DNA from: an uncultured Pseudoflavonifractor sp.
GTDB lineage: Bacteria > Bacillota > Clostridia > Oscillospirales > Oscillospiraceae
Direction of reading: 5' to 3'
Assembly: GCA_947577065.1 (NCBI GenBank)
Contig: CANPTT010000021.1
Span: 1-37,632, forward strand
DNA: 37,632 nucleotides
Part shown: piece by piece, positions 1-8,166 of the stretch
Layout of the letters: each line of letters opens with the position of its first letter
How positions within the stretch are numbered: position 1 is the stretch's first letter
The notes under the pieces: model-generated
Told to the model about the DNA's origin: nothing
Databases searched by the model: none
Seen by the model: the letters and a program-made list of their open reading frames with translations, nothing else
Program-made: the position numbers and the translations under genes

Positions 1-11
1 CGGCGGTATGA
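1..11 (+). CDS. Probable last codons of azlC (partial)
   Basis: One forward frame of the first eleven bases reads Ala-Val-stop (GCG GTA TGA), and its TGA overlaps the ATG of the next gene as ATGA. This is the usual translational coupling between azlC and azlD. AzlC is the large subunit of the two-gene branched-chain amino acid exporter. Only the position and the overlap support this; no coding sequence long enough to recognise is inside the window. Confidence 0.3.
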
Positions 12-337
12 ACCCAGGCTATACCGCGGCCCTCATCGCCGTGATGACCGCCGTCACCTTTTTGACCCGGGCCCTGCCCTTCCTCCTCTTTGACCGGGGG
101 AAGGAGCCCCCCAAGGTAGTTCTCTACCTGGGCCGGGTCCTTCCCCCGGCGGTGATGGCCATGCTGGTGGTCTACTGCCTGCGGGGGATGAATTTCGCTG
201 CAGCGTCCGGGTGGTTGCCTCAGATCATCGCTGTGGGGGCGGTGGTCCTTCTACACAAATGGAAGCACAATACCCTGCTGTCCATCTTCGGTGGGACGCT
301 GCTCTACATGACTCTGGTGCAGGCAGTGTTTGTGTGA
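8..337 (+). CDS. azlD: AzlD-family branched-chain amino acid transport subunit
   Basis: A 109-residue, very hydrophobic protein with about four membrane segments (roughly residues 5-25, 38-58, 66-84, 88-107). The early TFLTRALPFLLF stretch and the RVLPPAVMAMLVVY stretch are typical of AzlD. AzlD is the small membrane partner of AzlC in exporters of branched-chain amino acids, acting in the cytoplasmic membrane. The length (about 100-110 residues) fits the family. The start codon overlaps what appears to be the azlC stop, so the two are likely coupled. A strong inverted repeat begins one base after the stop and probably ends the transcript. Family assignment is confident; the exact substrate is inferred. 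Confidence 0.88.
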   Translation: MNPGYTAALIAVMTAVTFLTRALPFLLFDRGKEPPKVVLYLGRVLPPAVMAMLVVYCLRGMNFAAASGWLPQIIAVGAVVLLHKWKHNTLLSIFGGTLLYMTLVQAVFV

Positions 338-392
338 GAGATAAAAACGGGTGGTATTTTTCGCTATGAAAAATACCACCCGTTTTTATCTC
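338..392. terminator. Long perfect hairpin, probable bidirectional terminator
   Basis: Arms 338-361 and 369-392 are perfect 24-base complements with a 7-base loop. The outer ends are AT-rich and the core is GGGTGG/CCACCC. The run of A on one side and T on the other lets it work in both directions. It lies directly after azlD and directly before the 3' end of the minus-strand fragment at 393-569. Confidence 0.85.
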
Positions 393-569
393 TTAGTCTT
401 GAAGGTCAAAACTCTGCCCAAAGATGCTCACCGAGATTGCCTCCGCCGGGTCGACGATCTGCGGCAGTTCAAAGCAGTAACGGCCCCGGTCCCGCTCCAG
501 AAGGTCGGTCTTAAATTGGGTGATCATAAATTTGATCTCCCCGGGAGAGAGCTCCCGTCCATCCTCCAT
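393..569 (-). CDS. Small hypothetical protein or 3' fragment of an unknown gene
   Basis: A 58-residue minus-strand reading frame starts at ATG 569 with MEDGRELSPGEIKFMITQF and ends FGQSFDLQD. The sequence has normal protein character and codon use for this genome. No convincing Shine-Dalgarno site lies at the right distance: a GGAG is about 15 bases upstream. The frame stays open a short way upstream until a stop inside the tRNA terminator. It could be a genuine small gene, but it looks more like the surviving C-terminal end of a gene truncated next to the tRNA operon. I do not recognise the family. Confidence 0.35.
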   Translation of the reverse strand: MEDGRELSPGEIKFMITQFKTDLLERDRGRYCFELPQIVDPAEAISVSIFGQSFDLQD

Positions 570-595
570 GGCGAGAGTAATAAGCTCCGGCCAAT

Positions 596-635
596 AAAAA
601 AATCAGGCCACCCTATTGAGTGGCCTGATTTTTTT
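596..635 (-). terminator. Terminator of the tRNA-Val/tRNA-Gly operon
   Basis: Arms 596-611 and 620-635 pair perfectly (core TCAGGCCAC/GTGGCCTGA) with an 8-base loop and run into T7 on the minus strand. The last base overlaps the CCA end of tRNA-Gly. The A7/T7 symmetry means it could also stop plus-strand transcription. Confidence 0.85.
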
Positions 636-710
636 GGAGCGGGCAACGAGGCTCGAACTCGCTACCTCCACCTTGGCAAGGTGGCGCTCTACCAGATGAG
701 CTATGCCCGC
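635..710 (-). tRNA. tRNA-Gly (GCC)
   Basis: The minus strand reads as a complete 76-base tRNA with an encoded CCA. The acceptor stem is GCGGGCA with its complement, the D arm contains AGCTCATCTGGTAGAGC, the anticodon loop is CTTGCCAAG giving GCC, and the T arm contains GTTCGAGCC. It is the second gene of a two-tRNA operon and is followed immediately by a terminator hairpin. Confidence 0.95.
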
Positions 711-742
711 ATATGGCCTGAGACGCTTACCGCTCAGGCGTT

Positions 743-819
743 TGGTGGACGATACAGGACTTGAACCTGTGACCTCCCGCACGTCAAGCGGATGCTCATA
801 CCAGCTGAGCTAATCGTCC
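743..819 (-). tRNA. tRNA-Val (GAC)
   Basis: The minus strand reads as a 77-base tRNA with an encoded CCA. The acceptor stem is GGACGAT, the D arm is AGCTCAGCTGGTATGAGC, the anticodon loop TTGACGT gives GAC, and the T arm contains GTTCAAGTCC. It lies promoter-proximal in the operon; 32 bases separate it from tRNA-Gly. Confidence 0.95.
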
Positions 820-834
820 GAAAAGGCAAGAGTT

Positions 835-863
835 ATTATACCCAAATTCCATCTTCTTGTCAA
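835..863 (-). promoter_or_regulatory. Consensus sigma-A promoter for the tRNA operon
   Basis: The minus strand has TTGACA at 863-858 and TATAAT at 840-835 with exactly 17 bases between them, a perfect housekeeping promoter. Transcription would begin only a few bases before the tRNA-Val 5' end. Confidence 0.92.
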
Positions 864-936
864 CTCTTTTTTCATCTGTGCCCCTTTTTTCATTTTCGCA
901 TAGGATAGAGAGAACAGAGCCAAAGGAGGTATCCCT

Positions 937-1566
937 ATGAACGAGACCCCTACCGCCCCACTGGACCAGGCCGCTTTTCAACGGGTCTGGCGGCGGGTCA
1001 TGCCCCAGGACCGGACCGACTGTCCCTTCACTCTGGAGGAGCTCCCCCTCTCTCCCGCGCCTCAGCCCTTGGTCCGGGCTCCCCTGGCCCAGGCGTCCGT
1101 CCAGGCCCTCGCCCCTCAACCGGTCCCGGTCCAGGCCCTCCCACCCCAAGCCATTCCCTGCCTGGGAGAGGCCAGTGCGGAGGAGCTGCCCACCCTCAAA
1201 AAACGGATGGATGCCGCAGCCCTGTCCCGCAATGCCTACCGCTCCCTGTCAGGGGGACGGCGACAGGGGATCGCCGCCGCCTTGGCCGCGGCCAAAAACC
1301 GGCAGCTCCGGCGGTTGGGCGCCGCCTATTTTCTTATTTCCGGCCAGGACTACACCCCTTCCCAGAAAGGGGGGGCAGGCAGCTCCGCCGGAGCCCTGGC
1401 CCTTCGGGAACGGTTCCGGGCCGAGCAGGCAGAGGCGGCTGACCTGATGGATGCCGCCCGGGACACAGGGGACCCCTGTCTAAGCCAGCTCTACCGGGAG
1501 CTGGCCGAGGAAAACCACGGCTTTGCCGACCGGATCCGCTCCCGGCTGGAGCAGGGGCGGCGATAA
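937..1566 (+). CDS. Hypothetical protein with ferritin-like/helical C-terminal half
   Basis: A 209-residue protein with a good AAAGGAGG site eight bases before the ATG. The first third (to about residue 90) is rich in Pro, Ala and Gln and looks disordered. The C-terminal part (about residues 95-209) is helical with charged Glu/Arg pairs, including ELAEENHGFADRIRSRLE near the end. That pattern of Glu and His spaced along helices resembles the short ferritin-like/rubrerythrin-type proteins of Clostridia, but a full set of metal ligands is not obvious. No signal peptide or membrane segment is seen. It is transcribed alone, between the divergent tRNA promoter and a shared terminator. The function is unassigned; ferritin-like is a weak inference. 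Confidence 0.7.
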   Translation: MNETPTAPLDQAAFQRVWRRVMPQDRTDCPFTLEELPLSPAPQPLVRAPLAQASVQALAPQPVPVQALPPQAIPCLGEASAEELPTLKKRMDAAALSRNAYRSLSGGRRQGIAAALAAAKNRQLRRLGAAYFLISGQDYTPSQKGGAGSSAGALALRERFRAEQAEAADLMDAARDTGDPCLSQLYRELAEENHGFADRIRSRLEQGRR

Positions 1567-1579
1567 TATCCCCAAAAAT

Positions 1580-1631
1580 CAGGCCCCAAAGCCTCCGCCG
1601 TTGTTCGGCAAAGGCTTTGGGGCCTGGTTTT
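1580..1631. terminator. Bidirectional terminator between convergent genes
   Basis: Arms 1580-1594 and 1612-1626 (CAGGCCCCAAAGCCT and its complement) form a 15-bp GC-rich stem followed by TTTT on the plus strand and AAAAA context on the other. It separates the plus-strand gene ending at 1566 from the minus-strand gene ending at 1650. Confidence 0.85.
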
Positions 1632-1649
1632 CTTTCCATAAGGCTCCCC

Positions 1650-2747
1650 CTACGGCGCCGCCACCAGCTTGCCCGTGGTGGACAGATCCGACGCCGCCGG
1701 ATCCACATAGACCACCGCGCTCCCGGTAAGCCCGACCGCCGCCAGGACCTCGTCACAAGCTCCAACTGCTTCAGCTCCAAGGACATACACCCGGTCGGCA
1801 TATTGGCCCAGCAGAGCGGCGCTCTGCCCCGAGAGGGCGTCAGTCCCATTCAGCGCGTCGGCACTCACCGATATGGAGACAAGGATCTCCCGGTCCTTCA
1901 GCGCCTCTCTGACCTCCTGGTAGAACCTCTCCACCGAGGCGGTCAGGTCGGTGGGATCGTATGCCTCTCCCACCTTGATATAGTTCAGATGCCCCGTGGT
2001 GGGCCAACCGGAGTTATCCAGTAAGATTTCGTCAAATCCCATTCCCGCCAGCTCTACGCAAATATCCCTGATATACTGTCGGGCCGCCTGCACGGTAGGG
2101 TTCATCCAGCGGGTATCCTCTCCGTCCCGCCAGTTATAACCGCTGTTGGTCTTGATTGCCAGGGTGCCGTCCGCCTTAGGGGCCAGATTATCTTTAAAAC
2201 AGGAGACCCGGGCGATGGTGTAGAGCTCCCCTTCCGTAACCGCCAGAAGCTGTCCGTTCAAGGCCGACTCCGCCGCCGACGTCCCGGCGGAGATCGCCGC
2301 AGGCAGGGAGGACACATAGCCCAGCGAGCCATCGTTGGCCTTCATATTTAAAAGCGCGGCATTGCCCCCCGCAGCAGTGACCAATCGCTGGGCGCTGCCC
2401 TCTGTGACAGCGGCCCGAAACAGCGACACCGGAGCTACCGCAGGGACCTGGACCGGGGCAAGCGTAGGCTGTGGCACAGGCGTAGCGGCAGGCTCCTCCG
2501 TCACAATGACCAGGGGCTGCTCCTGCGTCTGCACGGGGGGCGCGGGCGTAGCCTGCTGAAGGAAGGGCAGCTCCAGGTGGGCCTGGCCGTCGTCGGTATA
2601 GACCATGTACCTTTGCAGAAGGAAAAAGGCCGCCACCGCCAATATCAGCACGATCAGCAGGATCATAATAAGGACCGTCAGCGCGGTCTGAAGCTTGGTC
2701 CGTCCCCGGTATGTGTCATAGCCGTATGAAGTCCTCAACCGCCTCAC
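1650..2747 (-). CDS. Membrane-anchored glycoside-hydrolase-like protein (DUF4015-type)
   Basis: A 365-residue protein with a short cytoplasmic N-terminus, one membrane segment at about residues 20-46, a Pro/Thr/Val-rich linker at about 66-106, and an extracellular domain to the end. The extracellular domain has features of the DUF4015 putative glycosyl hydrolase family (a TIM-barrel fold): an NSGYNWRDGEDTRWMNPT segment, then AARQYIRDIC, then GFDEILLDNSGWP, the position where an acidic residue sits at a strand end. An anchored enzyme acting on cell-wall or exopolysaccharide is therefore inferred. The start is GTG at 2747, with GAGAGAGGAA just upstream. It lies 90 bases after the MarR gene on the same strand, so the two may be cotranscribed. 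Confidence 0.78.
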   Translation of the reverse strand: MRRLRTSYGYDTYRGRTKLQTALTVLIMILLIVLILAVAAFFLLQRYMVYTDDGQAHLELPFLQQATPAPPVQTQEQPLVIVTEEPAATPVPQPTLAPVQVPAVAPVSLFRAAVTEGSAQRLVTAAGGNAALLNMKANDGSLGYVSSLPAAISAGTSAAESALNGQLLAVTEGELYTIARVSCFKDNLAPKADGTLAIKTNSGYNWRDGEDTRWMNPTVQAARQYIRDICVELAGMGFDEILLDNSGWPTTGHLNYIKVGEAYDPTDLTASVERFYQEVREALKDREILVSISVSADALNGTDALSGQSAALLGQYADRVYVLGAEAVGACDEVLAAVGLTGSAVVYVDPAASDLSTTGKLVAAP

Positions 2748-2837
2748 TTCCTCTCTCCGCCCGTCTTCCCCTCAGACGGTAATTCCCAAAGGGCCGAAAA
2801 GTCCCTTCGGGTGACCCGCTCTCATATGGTCGTCCGC

Positions 2838-3263
2838 CTATTCCTTCCCACCGCTGGTCAGCGCTTTATCCAAAAGCTCCAGGGCACGGGCCACTTCCTC
2901 CCGCTCTTCCGGCTTCAGGTTATCCAAAAGATTGCTGAAATACTCGTTGACCCCTGTCTTCGCCTTATTGCGAAGCTCAATATATTTCTCGGTGGCCTCC
3001 ACATAGATGACGCGGTGGTCCAGCTCAGAACGGGTCCGCTTTGCAAGCTCCAGCCGCTCCAACCGGTCCACAATACCCGATATCGTGGAGTTTGCGGAGC
3101 CCATCTTCTCGGCCAGCTTGCTGATGGGCATGGGACCCTCCGACCCCAGAACACTAAGGGCCAGAGCTTGGGGGAAGGTGAGATTTATCTTTCCAAAGTG
3201 GCTGCGAAACTGCTGAGACAGATGCTGGCTCACCTTGATGTAGTTCATGAGGATCCGATCCAT
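2838..3263 (-). CDS. MarR-family transcriptional regulator
   Basis: A 141-residue protein with the MarR layout: helical N-terminus, winged helix-turn-helix at about residues 45-100 (ISKLAEKMGSANSTISGIVDRLERL), the wing KRTRSELDHRVIYVE, and a helical dimerisation C-terminus. MarR proteins bind palindromic operators as dimers and respond to small ligands, often controlling their own gene and a neighbour. A GAAAGGGGTG site precedes the ATG. A clear promoter lies upstream (3311-3339). The downstream gene on the same strand encodes an anchored hydrolase-like protein, a possible target. The ligand is unknown. Confidence 0.92.
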   Translation of the reverse strand: MDRILMNYIKVSQHLSQQFRSHFGKINLTFPQALALSVLGSEGPMPISKLAEKMGSANSTISGIVDRLERLELAKRTRSELDHRVIYVEATEKYIELRNKAKTGVNEYFSNLLDNLKPEEREEVARALELLDKALTSGGKE

Positions 3264-3310
3264 AACGACACCCCTTTCCCGCTTCTAAGGCAGATAGTAT
3301 TACCGAAGGG

Positions 3311-3339
3311 AGCATATCTTAAAATTCCTTTTTCGTCAA
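3311..3339 (-). promoter_or_regulatory. Probable promoter of the marR-type gene
   Basis: The minus strand has TTGACG (3339-3334) and TATGCT (3316-3311) separated by 17 bases, about 45 bases before the start codon. Confidence 0.7.
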
Positions 3340-3391
3340 GAAGCCCCCGCGATAATTCACAAATCGTTTCCAATCTGGTCACAAATGGAAA

Positions 3392-4006
3392 TCACCCCAC
3401 CGCCGGGGTCCGCATCCGCTGAAGCATCACCGCCAGGGCCGCCCGATTGGCGATCCCCTGCGGCTCCAGGGTGCCGATGTCGCTGCCCTGAAGAATGCCC
3501 ACTCCCACGGCATGGCGCACCGCATCCTCCGCCCAGCTTGAAACCGAGTCGGAATCTTTAAAAAGGCCCAGTGCCCCCGTGGCTACCGTCTCCTCCTTAT
3601 ACTGCGCATACCGGTAAAGAAAGCAGGCCAGCTGCTCCCTCGTCACCAGGTCCCGCCCCCCAAAGGAACCGTCGGCATAGCCCACAGCCACTCCGGTCCC
3701 CTTAGCCCAAGCGGCCTGGGTGGCATACCAATCCTCCTCCGCGTCGGTAAAGGGCTCCTCCACCGACGCGGAGGGCGAGCCCTCCAGCCGCCAAAGAACG
3801 GTTATGACTGTGGCGCGGGTCACCGGCTCATAGGGGCCGAAGACACCGCCCTCCAGGCCGGTCATGATCCCCTCCTCGGTCATGGCGTCCACAGCCTCCT
3901 CAAACCACTCATCCCCTGCCACGTCTGGGTAGCTCCCGCCAGCAGCCAGGGCCGGAAGGAGAATAAGGGACAGGGAGCACAACAGGGCGATCCATCTTTT
4001 TTTCAT
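3392..4006 (-). CDS. Secreted protein made of three SLH domains
   Basis: A 204-residue protein starting with a signal peptide (MKKRWIALLCSLSLILLPALA) and followed by three S-layer homology repeats: YPDVAGDEWFEEAVDAMTEEG, FTDAEEDWYATQAAWAKGTG and FKDSDSVSSWAEDAVRHAVG, each with the following PxxxxTRA/TRE-like helix. SLH triplets bind pyruvylated secondary cell-wall polymer and anchor proteins to the Gram-positive surface. There is no other domain, so it is an anchor-only surface protein. A GAGGTG site lies before ATG 4006. It follows the GH13 gene by 84 bases on the same strand and may be cotranscribed. The length is short for an SLH protein. Confidence 0.9.
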   Translation of the reverse strand: MKKRWIALLCSLSLILLPALAAGGSYPDVAGDEWFEEAVDAMTEEGIMTGLEGGVFGPYEPVTRATVITVLWRLEGSPSASVEEPFTDAEEDWYATQAAWAKGTGVAVGYADGSFGGRDLVTREQLACFLYRYAQYKEETVATGALGLFKDSDSVSSWAEDAVRHAVGVGILQGSDIGTLEPQGIANRAALAVMLQRMRTPAVG

Positions 4007-4090
4007 GGTGACACCTCATTTCCGGGGGTTCTCTGTCACGCCCGCCCTTGCTGAGCAAGGCCCGGCGAATCCTTACAAAAGCCGCAAATT

Positions 4091-5920
4091 TTATATCACA
4101 GGCAAAAAAGTCTCTCCATCCCACCGCAGCAGCTTGGCCGTCATGGCCTCCAGCCGGAAGCGGCTCCCGTCAGGGAGTTCCAGAAGAACGGCGTGCTCTC
4201 CGGCGTTCACCGCCGCCACCACCGTCTCTCCCGCCCAGATCCGGGCGAAGGATATCACCCTGTCACGGCAGGTCATCCACTCCAAGCTTCCCTTTCGAAG
4301 GGGCAATAGCCCCCTGCGGGCCCTGCCCAGAGCGGCAAACCAGTTCACCAACTCCCCATCCTCCTCGCCCCAGGGAAAGGTACGGCGGTTAAAGGGATCT
4401 TCAAACCCCTCCATCCCCGCCTCATCTCCATAGTAGAGCGTAGGGGATCCGGGGAGAGCGTAGAGGAGCAGGCTGCCCAGCTTCAGTCTAGCCTTGGCAA
4501 GCCTCCTCTGATCCGGGCTCAGCCGGTGTCCGGCGCGCCAGTCACGGGAGGTGTCCTCCTTCCGGTCGCTGCCCTCTCCCAAAAGGGTCAGGATCCGGGG
4601 AGTGTCGTGGGTCCCCAGAGAATTCATGCAGGAGTAAAAGGCCCAGTGAGGATAATTTTGCCGTTGGGTCTCCAGCATGCTCTGAAACCAGCCCCCATCC
4701 TCTCCCAGAAGAAAGCCTAAAATGCCGTTGCGGACGGGGTAGTTCATCACTCCGTCGCAGTGCCCTCCCAAGATGTGCCTGCGCCGGACGCTGTACGCGA
4801 TCTTGTTGGACGCGTCCTCCCACACCTCGCCAATAATGACGGCCTCCGGCTTTTCAGCCCGTGCTGCCCTATGAATGGCCTCCACCACAAAATCAGGCAG
4901 CTCGTCGGCCACATCCAGCCGCCAGCCGTCCGCCCCTGCCCGGAGCCAGGAACGGATGATCCCATTTTCTCCGGTAATGTAGTCCAGCCACCCGCGGCTG
5001 TCCTTGTTGGTGGTGGGCAGGGAATAGATCCCCCACCAGGAGGTATACTCATGGGGCCAGTTTTGAAAGCAAAACCAGTCGCGATAGGGAGAGTCGGGAC
5101 TTTGAGCCGCCCCCAGGCCGGGAAAGGAACCGTCGCCGTTAAAATACTTGGACACATAGCCCGTATGGTTAAACACCCCGTCCAGCATCACGTGCATCCC
5201 CAGGGCGTGGGCCTTTCTACATAGACGGGTAAAATCCTCTTTTGTTCCCAACATGGGGTCGATCTTCTCATAATCCGCCGCCCCATAGCGGTGGTTTTCC
5301 GGCCCTTCAAAGATCGGGCAGAGATAGATGGTCTCCACCCCCAGGCTTTGAAGATAGCCCAGCTTTTCCTCAATGCCCGGAAGACTTCCGCCAAAAAAAT
5401 CCCGGTTCCGGATCTCCCCGTGCTCATCAGGGCGATAGACCGGGTCCTCTCCCCAGTTCTGGTGGACCCAGCGCCCCCCCACCATCCCCGTGGGATCGGG
5501 AACGGTCTGGCGGCGGAAACGGTCGGGAAAGATCTGGTAGGTGGCCCCCTCCCCAAACCAGGCAGGCACATTCTCGGCGGGGTCATAGACGGTGAGCTGG
5601 TATTCCCTCGTCTGCTCCACTCCGCCGTCAAACCGCTCCATCCGGATGGTATACCAGATAAGACCCACATAGTCTCCCAGCTCCAAAGCGGCGGAGAACA
5701 GGTCCTTATCCCCATCCAGACCCGTCCAGGGAAGCTCCAATTCCGTGATCCGATCCCCGGCAAATTCCCACCGGGCGATAAGACGTCCCCGTCTGTAAGC
5801 ATCCCGCCGCTTAGGGCGGGCGGTAAAACGGACCTTGGCCCCGGAGGGGGCCGCGCCGTATGGGGACTTGTATTTCAAATCAGCCGGGTCATACCAATAC
5901 TGCGTGGGCTCTGTCTGCAA
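4091..5920 (-). CDS. GH13 alpha-glucan hydrolase (neopullulanase / cyclomaltodextrinase type)
   Basis: A 609-residue enzyme with an N-terminal beta domain of about 120 residues (CBM34-like) and a GH13 barrel. The conserved regions are visible: DGVFNHTG, GWRLDVADE with the nucleophile Asp336, IIGEVWED with the acid/base Glu365, and GTHDTPR with Asp439. FPDRF in region ATYQIFPDRF is also typical of this subfamily. It hydrolyses alpha-1,4 (and probably alpha-1,6) bonds of cyclodextrin, pullulan or short starch products. No signal peptide is seen, so it is probably cytoplasmic and acts on imported maltodextrins. The start appears to be TTG 5920, with AAAGAGTGA upstream, because no ATG lies in frame at a suitable place. 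It sits at the end of the mre/mrdA cluster, 125 bases after mrdA. Confidence 0.92.
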   Translation of the reverse strand: MQTEPTQYWYDPADLKYKSPYGAAPSGAKVRFTARPKRRDAYRRGRLIARWEFAGDRITELELPWTGLDGDKDLFSAALELGDYVGLIWYTIRMERFDGGVEQTREYQLTVYDPAENVPAWFGEGATYQIFPDRFRRQTVPDPTGMVGGRWVHQNWGEDPVYRPDEHGEIRNRDFFGGSLPGIEEKLGYLQSLGVETIYLCPIFEGPENHRYGAADYEKIDPMLGTKEDFTRLCRKAHALGMHVMLDGVFNHTGYVSKYFNGDGSFPGLGAAQSPDSPYRDWFCFQNWPHEYTSWWGIYSLPTTNKDSRGWLDYITGENGIIRSWLRAGADGWRLDVADELPDFVVEAIHRAARAEKPEAVIIGEVWEDASNKIAYSVRRRHILGGHCDGVMNYPVRNGILGFLLGEDGGWFQSMLETQRQNYPHWAFYSCMNSLGTHDTPRILTLLGEGSDRKEDTSRDWRAGHRLSPDQRRLAKARLKLGSLLLYALPGSPTLYYGDEAGMEGFEDPFNRRTFPWGEEDGELVNWFAALGRARRGLLPLRKGSLEWMTCRDRVISFARIWAGETVVAAVNAGEHAVLLELPDGSRFRLEAMTAKLLRWDGETFLPVI

Positions 5921-6045
5921 GGCATATCACTCTTTCTCGAGAAATTAATGAAACGAAGCGCAAGGACAGGCGGCAGCGTCCGATCCTTGTCCATGCCATT
6001 TCGATCCGCCGCCCTTGGCAAAGTCGGCCAGCGGTTCCTTCCCCT

Positions 6046-8154
6046 TTACCGTATCATCGTATTTTCCACAGCCGGGGCCTCCAGGGCGTCCCGAGCGGCA
6101 AAATAGTACTCAAAGATCTCCGCCGCGATCTCGGCCACCAGAGAGCCGGAGCCGCCCCGCTCCACCACGATGGAAATGGCGATCTCCGGGTCGTCGTAAG
6201 GGGCAAAGGCCACCAGGATGGCGTTGGCCTCCTGGTCCCTCGCCACCTGGGCGGTGCCCGTCTTGGCCCCTACCTTTACCGGCAGGTCCCGGAAATAGCC
6301 GGCGGCGGAGCCTTCGGCGGCCACCATGCCCATTCCCTTTTTTACCGCCTCCACATTCGCCGGGTCCAGCTCCAGCCGGTCCAACAGCTCCGGCTCATAC
6401 TCCTCAATGACTTGGGAAAAATCACTGGATTTCACGGTTTTGAGCAGATGGGTCCTATAGTGGTTTCCCCCGTTGACCAGGGTGGCTACATAGTTGGCAA
6501 GCTGGATGGGAGTCACCTGGGTATTGCCCTGCCCGATAGCGGCATACATGGTCTCCCCCTCATACCAGGTCTGCCCATGGTTTTTGCTGGATTCGGGGCC
6601 CGCCACCTCCCCGACCGCCTCATACAGTTCCAGCCCGGTGGTCCTCCCCAGGCCAAACCGTGCCGCGTACTCGTCGATCTTTTGAATCCCCAGACGCAGG
6701 CCGGTCTCATAAAAATATACGTTACAGGAGTCCCGGATGGCCTCAGAGACATTGACATAGCCGTGGGTGCGGCCATATTGCCTGTAATACCAGCACATAG
6801 GCTGATCCTCCACCCGCTCGTAGTGCTTATAGCGTCCTGTATCCTCGATCTTCTCCGTACGGGTGATGAACCCTTCCTCCAAGGCCCCCGCCGCCACCGC
6901 CATCTTAAAGGTGGAACCCGGCGCATAGAGTCCTTGCAGGGCCTTGTTGTGCAAAGGTTGAAGGGGATCTTCCAGCAGTTCATTGTATCTGGTGTAATAC
7001 TCCGCCGGGTCGTAACTGGGGAAGGAGGCGGAGGCCAGCACCCCGCCGGTCATATCCACCACCACACAGGCACCCTTCTGGCTTTCCTCGGTCATCCCGG
7101 GGATATGGCGGCGGAGAGATTCCTCTACCACCTCCTGGAGCTTGATGTCCAGAGTCAGCATGGGGGTCTCCCCCGGCTTGGGGACTTGGAGTTCCCCGGT
7201 CTCCGGGTCCACATGCCAGCTTTCGCTGACGATCTTCCCGTTCTGATTATAGTCTACGTCCTTCACCCCGGAGGTGCCCCGAAGGATCTCCTCAAAGGCC
7301 CGCTCCACCCCGTCGACCCCCACGGTGTCGTTCATGGAATATCCCTTATCCTTATAGCTGTCCCAGTTTTGGATGGCGCCCACCTGTCCCAGCAGATGGG
7401 CGGCGTACTTGGTATTGTATTCCCGGACAGTGGCGGTGTCGATCCGCACCCCGATGAGGCGGCGCTCCTTTACCACCGTAATAAAGTTGACGTCCACGTC
7501 CTGGGCAAAGATATAGCCGCTGCCCTTATAAATATCCCGAGAGCGAAGAAATAGTTCGTAAAGGACCCCCACCAGGGCCCGGCCCTCCGCCTCAGGCACC
7601 GACTCATCCACTTCAAACCAGGTCCGGAGAGACCAAATAAGCTCAGCAGCGGACGGGTCCTGGGGAAGTGGAGCCTTTTTCTGGGTCCACAGCTTCAGGG
7701 AATCCACCAACCGGGACAGCCGGGTGGCGGTCCGGCTCTCTGTCCCGTCCTCCCCCAGGGTCACCACCGTGTAGGGGCTGTCCACCGTGTAATGAAAGGG
7801 CGCCGCCTGGGTGACGGGAAGAGTGTCGGTCCACTCCACCCCCTGCTCCTCACAGACCTGCAAAAGAGCCAGAATGGTCTCATTCCGGTTTTGCGTGGAG
7901 CCCATCATCTGAAGGTCCAGCGTCACCTGATAGGTGGCCCGGTTGGAGACCAGCGCCCGGCCATAGCGGTCCAGGATCGCCCCCCGGGCGGCCTGGACCG
8001 TCTCAGTGTTGGCGATCTTTCGGGTGGACTGCTCCAAATAGTAGCTGCCATTCACTACCTGCAGGTCAAAAAGGGTCCACAGGAGAAGGGCAAAGGCCGC
8101 TGCCAGCATCACCAGCATGGCCCGGGAGCGCAGATGAAAACGTTTGACGTCCAT
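6046..8154 (-). CDS. mrdA: Penicillin-binding protein 2 (elongasome transpeptidase)
   Basis: A 702-residue class B PBP with a short cytoplasmic tail, one membrane anchor at about residues 13-31, a PBP dimerisation domain, and a C-terminal transpeptidase. The active-site motifs are STFK (Ser414, Lys417), SCN (in RDSCNVYF) and KTGT (Lys631). PBP2 crosslinks peptidoglycan during side-wall growth with RodA and MreBCD. The gene begins 12 bases after mreD, with a GGGGGCAGGG site, in the usual mreC-mreD-mrdA order. The length fits the Clostridial PBP2 family. Identification is firm because of both motifs and context. Confidence 0.96.
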   Translation of the reverse strand: MDVKRFHLRSRAMLVMLAAAFALLLWTLFDLQVVNGSYYLEQSTRKIANTETVQAARGAILDRYGRALVSNRATYQVTLDLQMMGSTQNRNETILALLQVCEEQGVEWTDTLPVTQAAPFHYTVDSPYTVVTLGEDGTESRTATRLSRLVDSLKLWTQKKAPLPQDPSAAELIWSLRTWFEVDESVPEAEGRALVGVLYELFLRSRDIYKGSGYIFAQDVDVNFITVVKERRLIGVRIDTATVREYNTKYAAHLLGQVGAIQNWDSYKDKGYSMNDTVGVDGVERAFEEILRGTSGVKDVDYNQNGKIVSESWHVDPETGELQVPKPGETPMLTLDIKLQEVVEESLRRHIPGMTEESQKGACVVVDMTGGVLASASFPSYDPAEYYTRYNELLEDPLQPLHNKALQGLYAPGSTFKMAVAAGALEEGFITRTEKIEDTGRYKHYERVEDQPMCWYYRQYGRTHGYVNVSEAIRDSCNVYFYETGLRLGIQKIDEYAARFGLGRTTGLELYEAVGEVAGPESSKNHGQTWYEGETMYAAIGQGNTQVTPIQLANYVATLVNGGNHYRTHLLKTVKSSDFSQVIEEYEPELLDRLELDPANVEAVKKGMGMVAAEGSAAGYFRDLPVKVGAKTGTAQVARDQEANAILVAFAPYDDPEIAISIVVERGGSGSLVAEIAAEIFEYYFAARDALEAPAVENTMIR

Positions 8155-8166
8155 CGCCCTGCCCCC

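Noticed and set aside
5860-7554. Long plus-strand open frame (564 residues) opposite mrdA and the GH13 start
   Set aside because: It is antisense to the firmly identified PBP2 gene, has low-complexity Gly/His/Pro composition typical of the shadow of a GC-rich gene, and no ribosome binding site.
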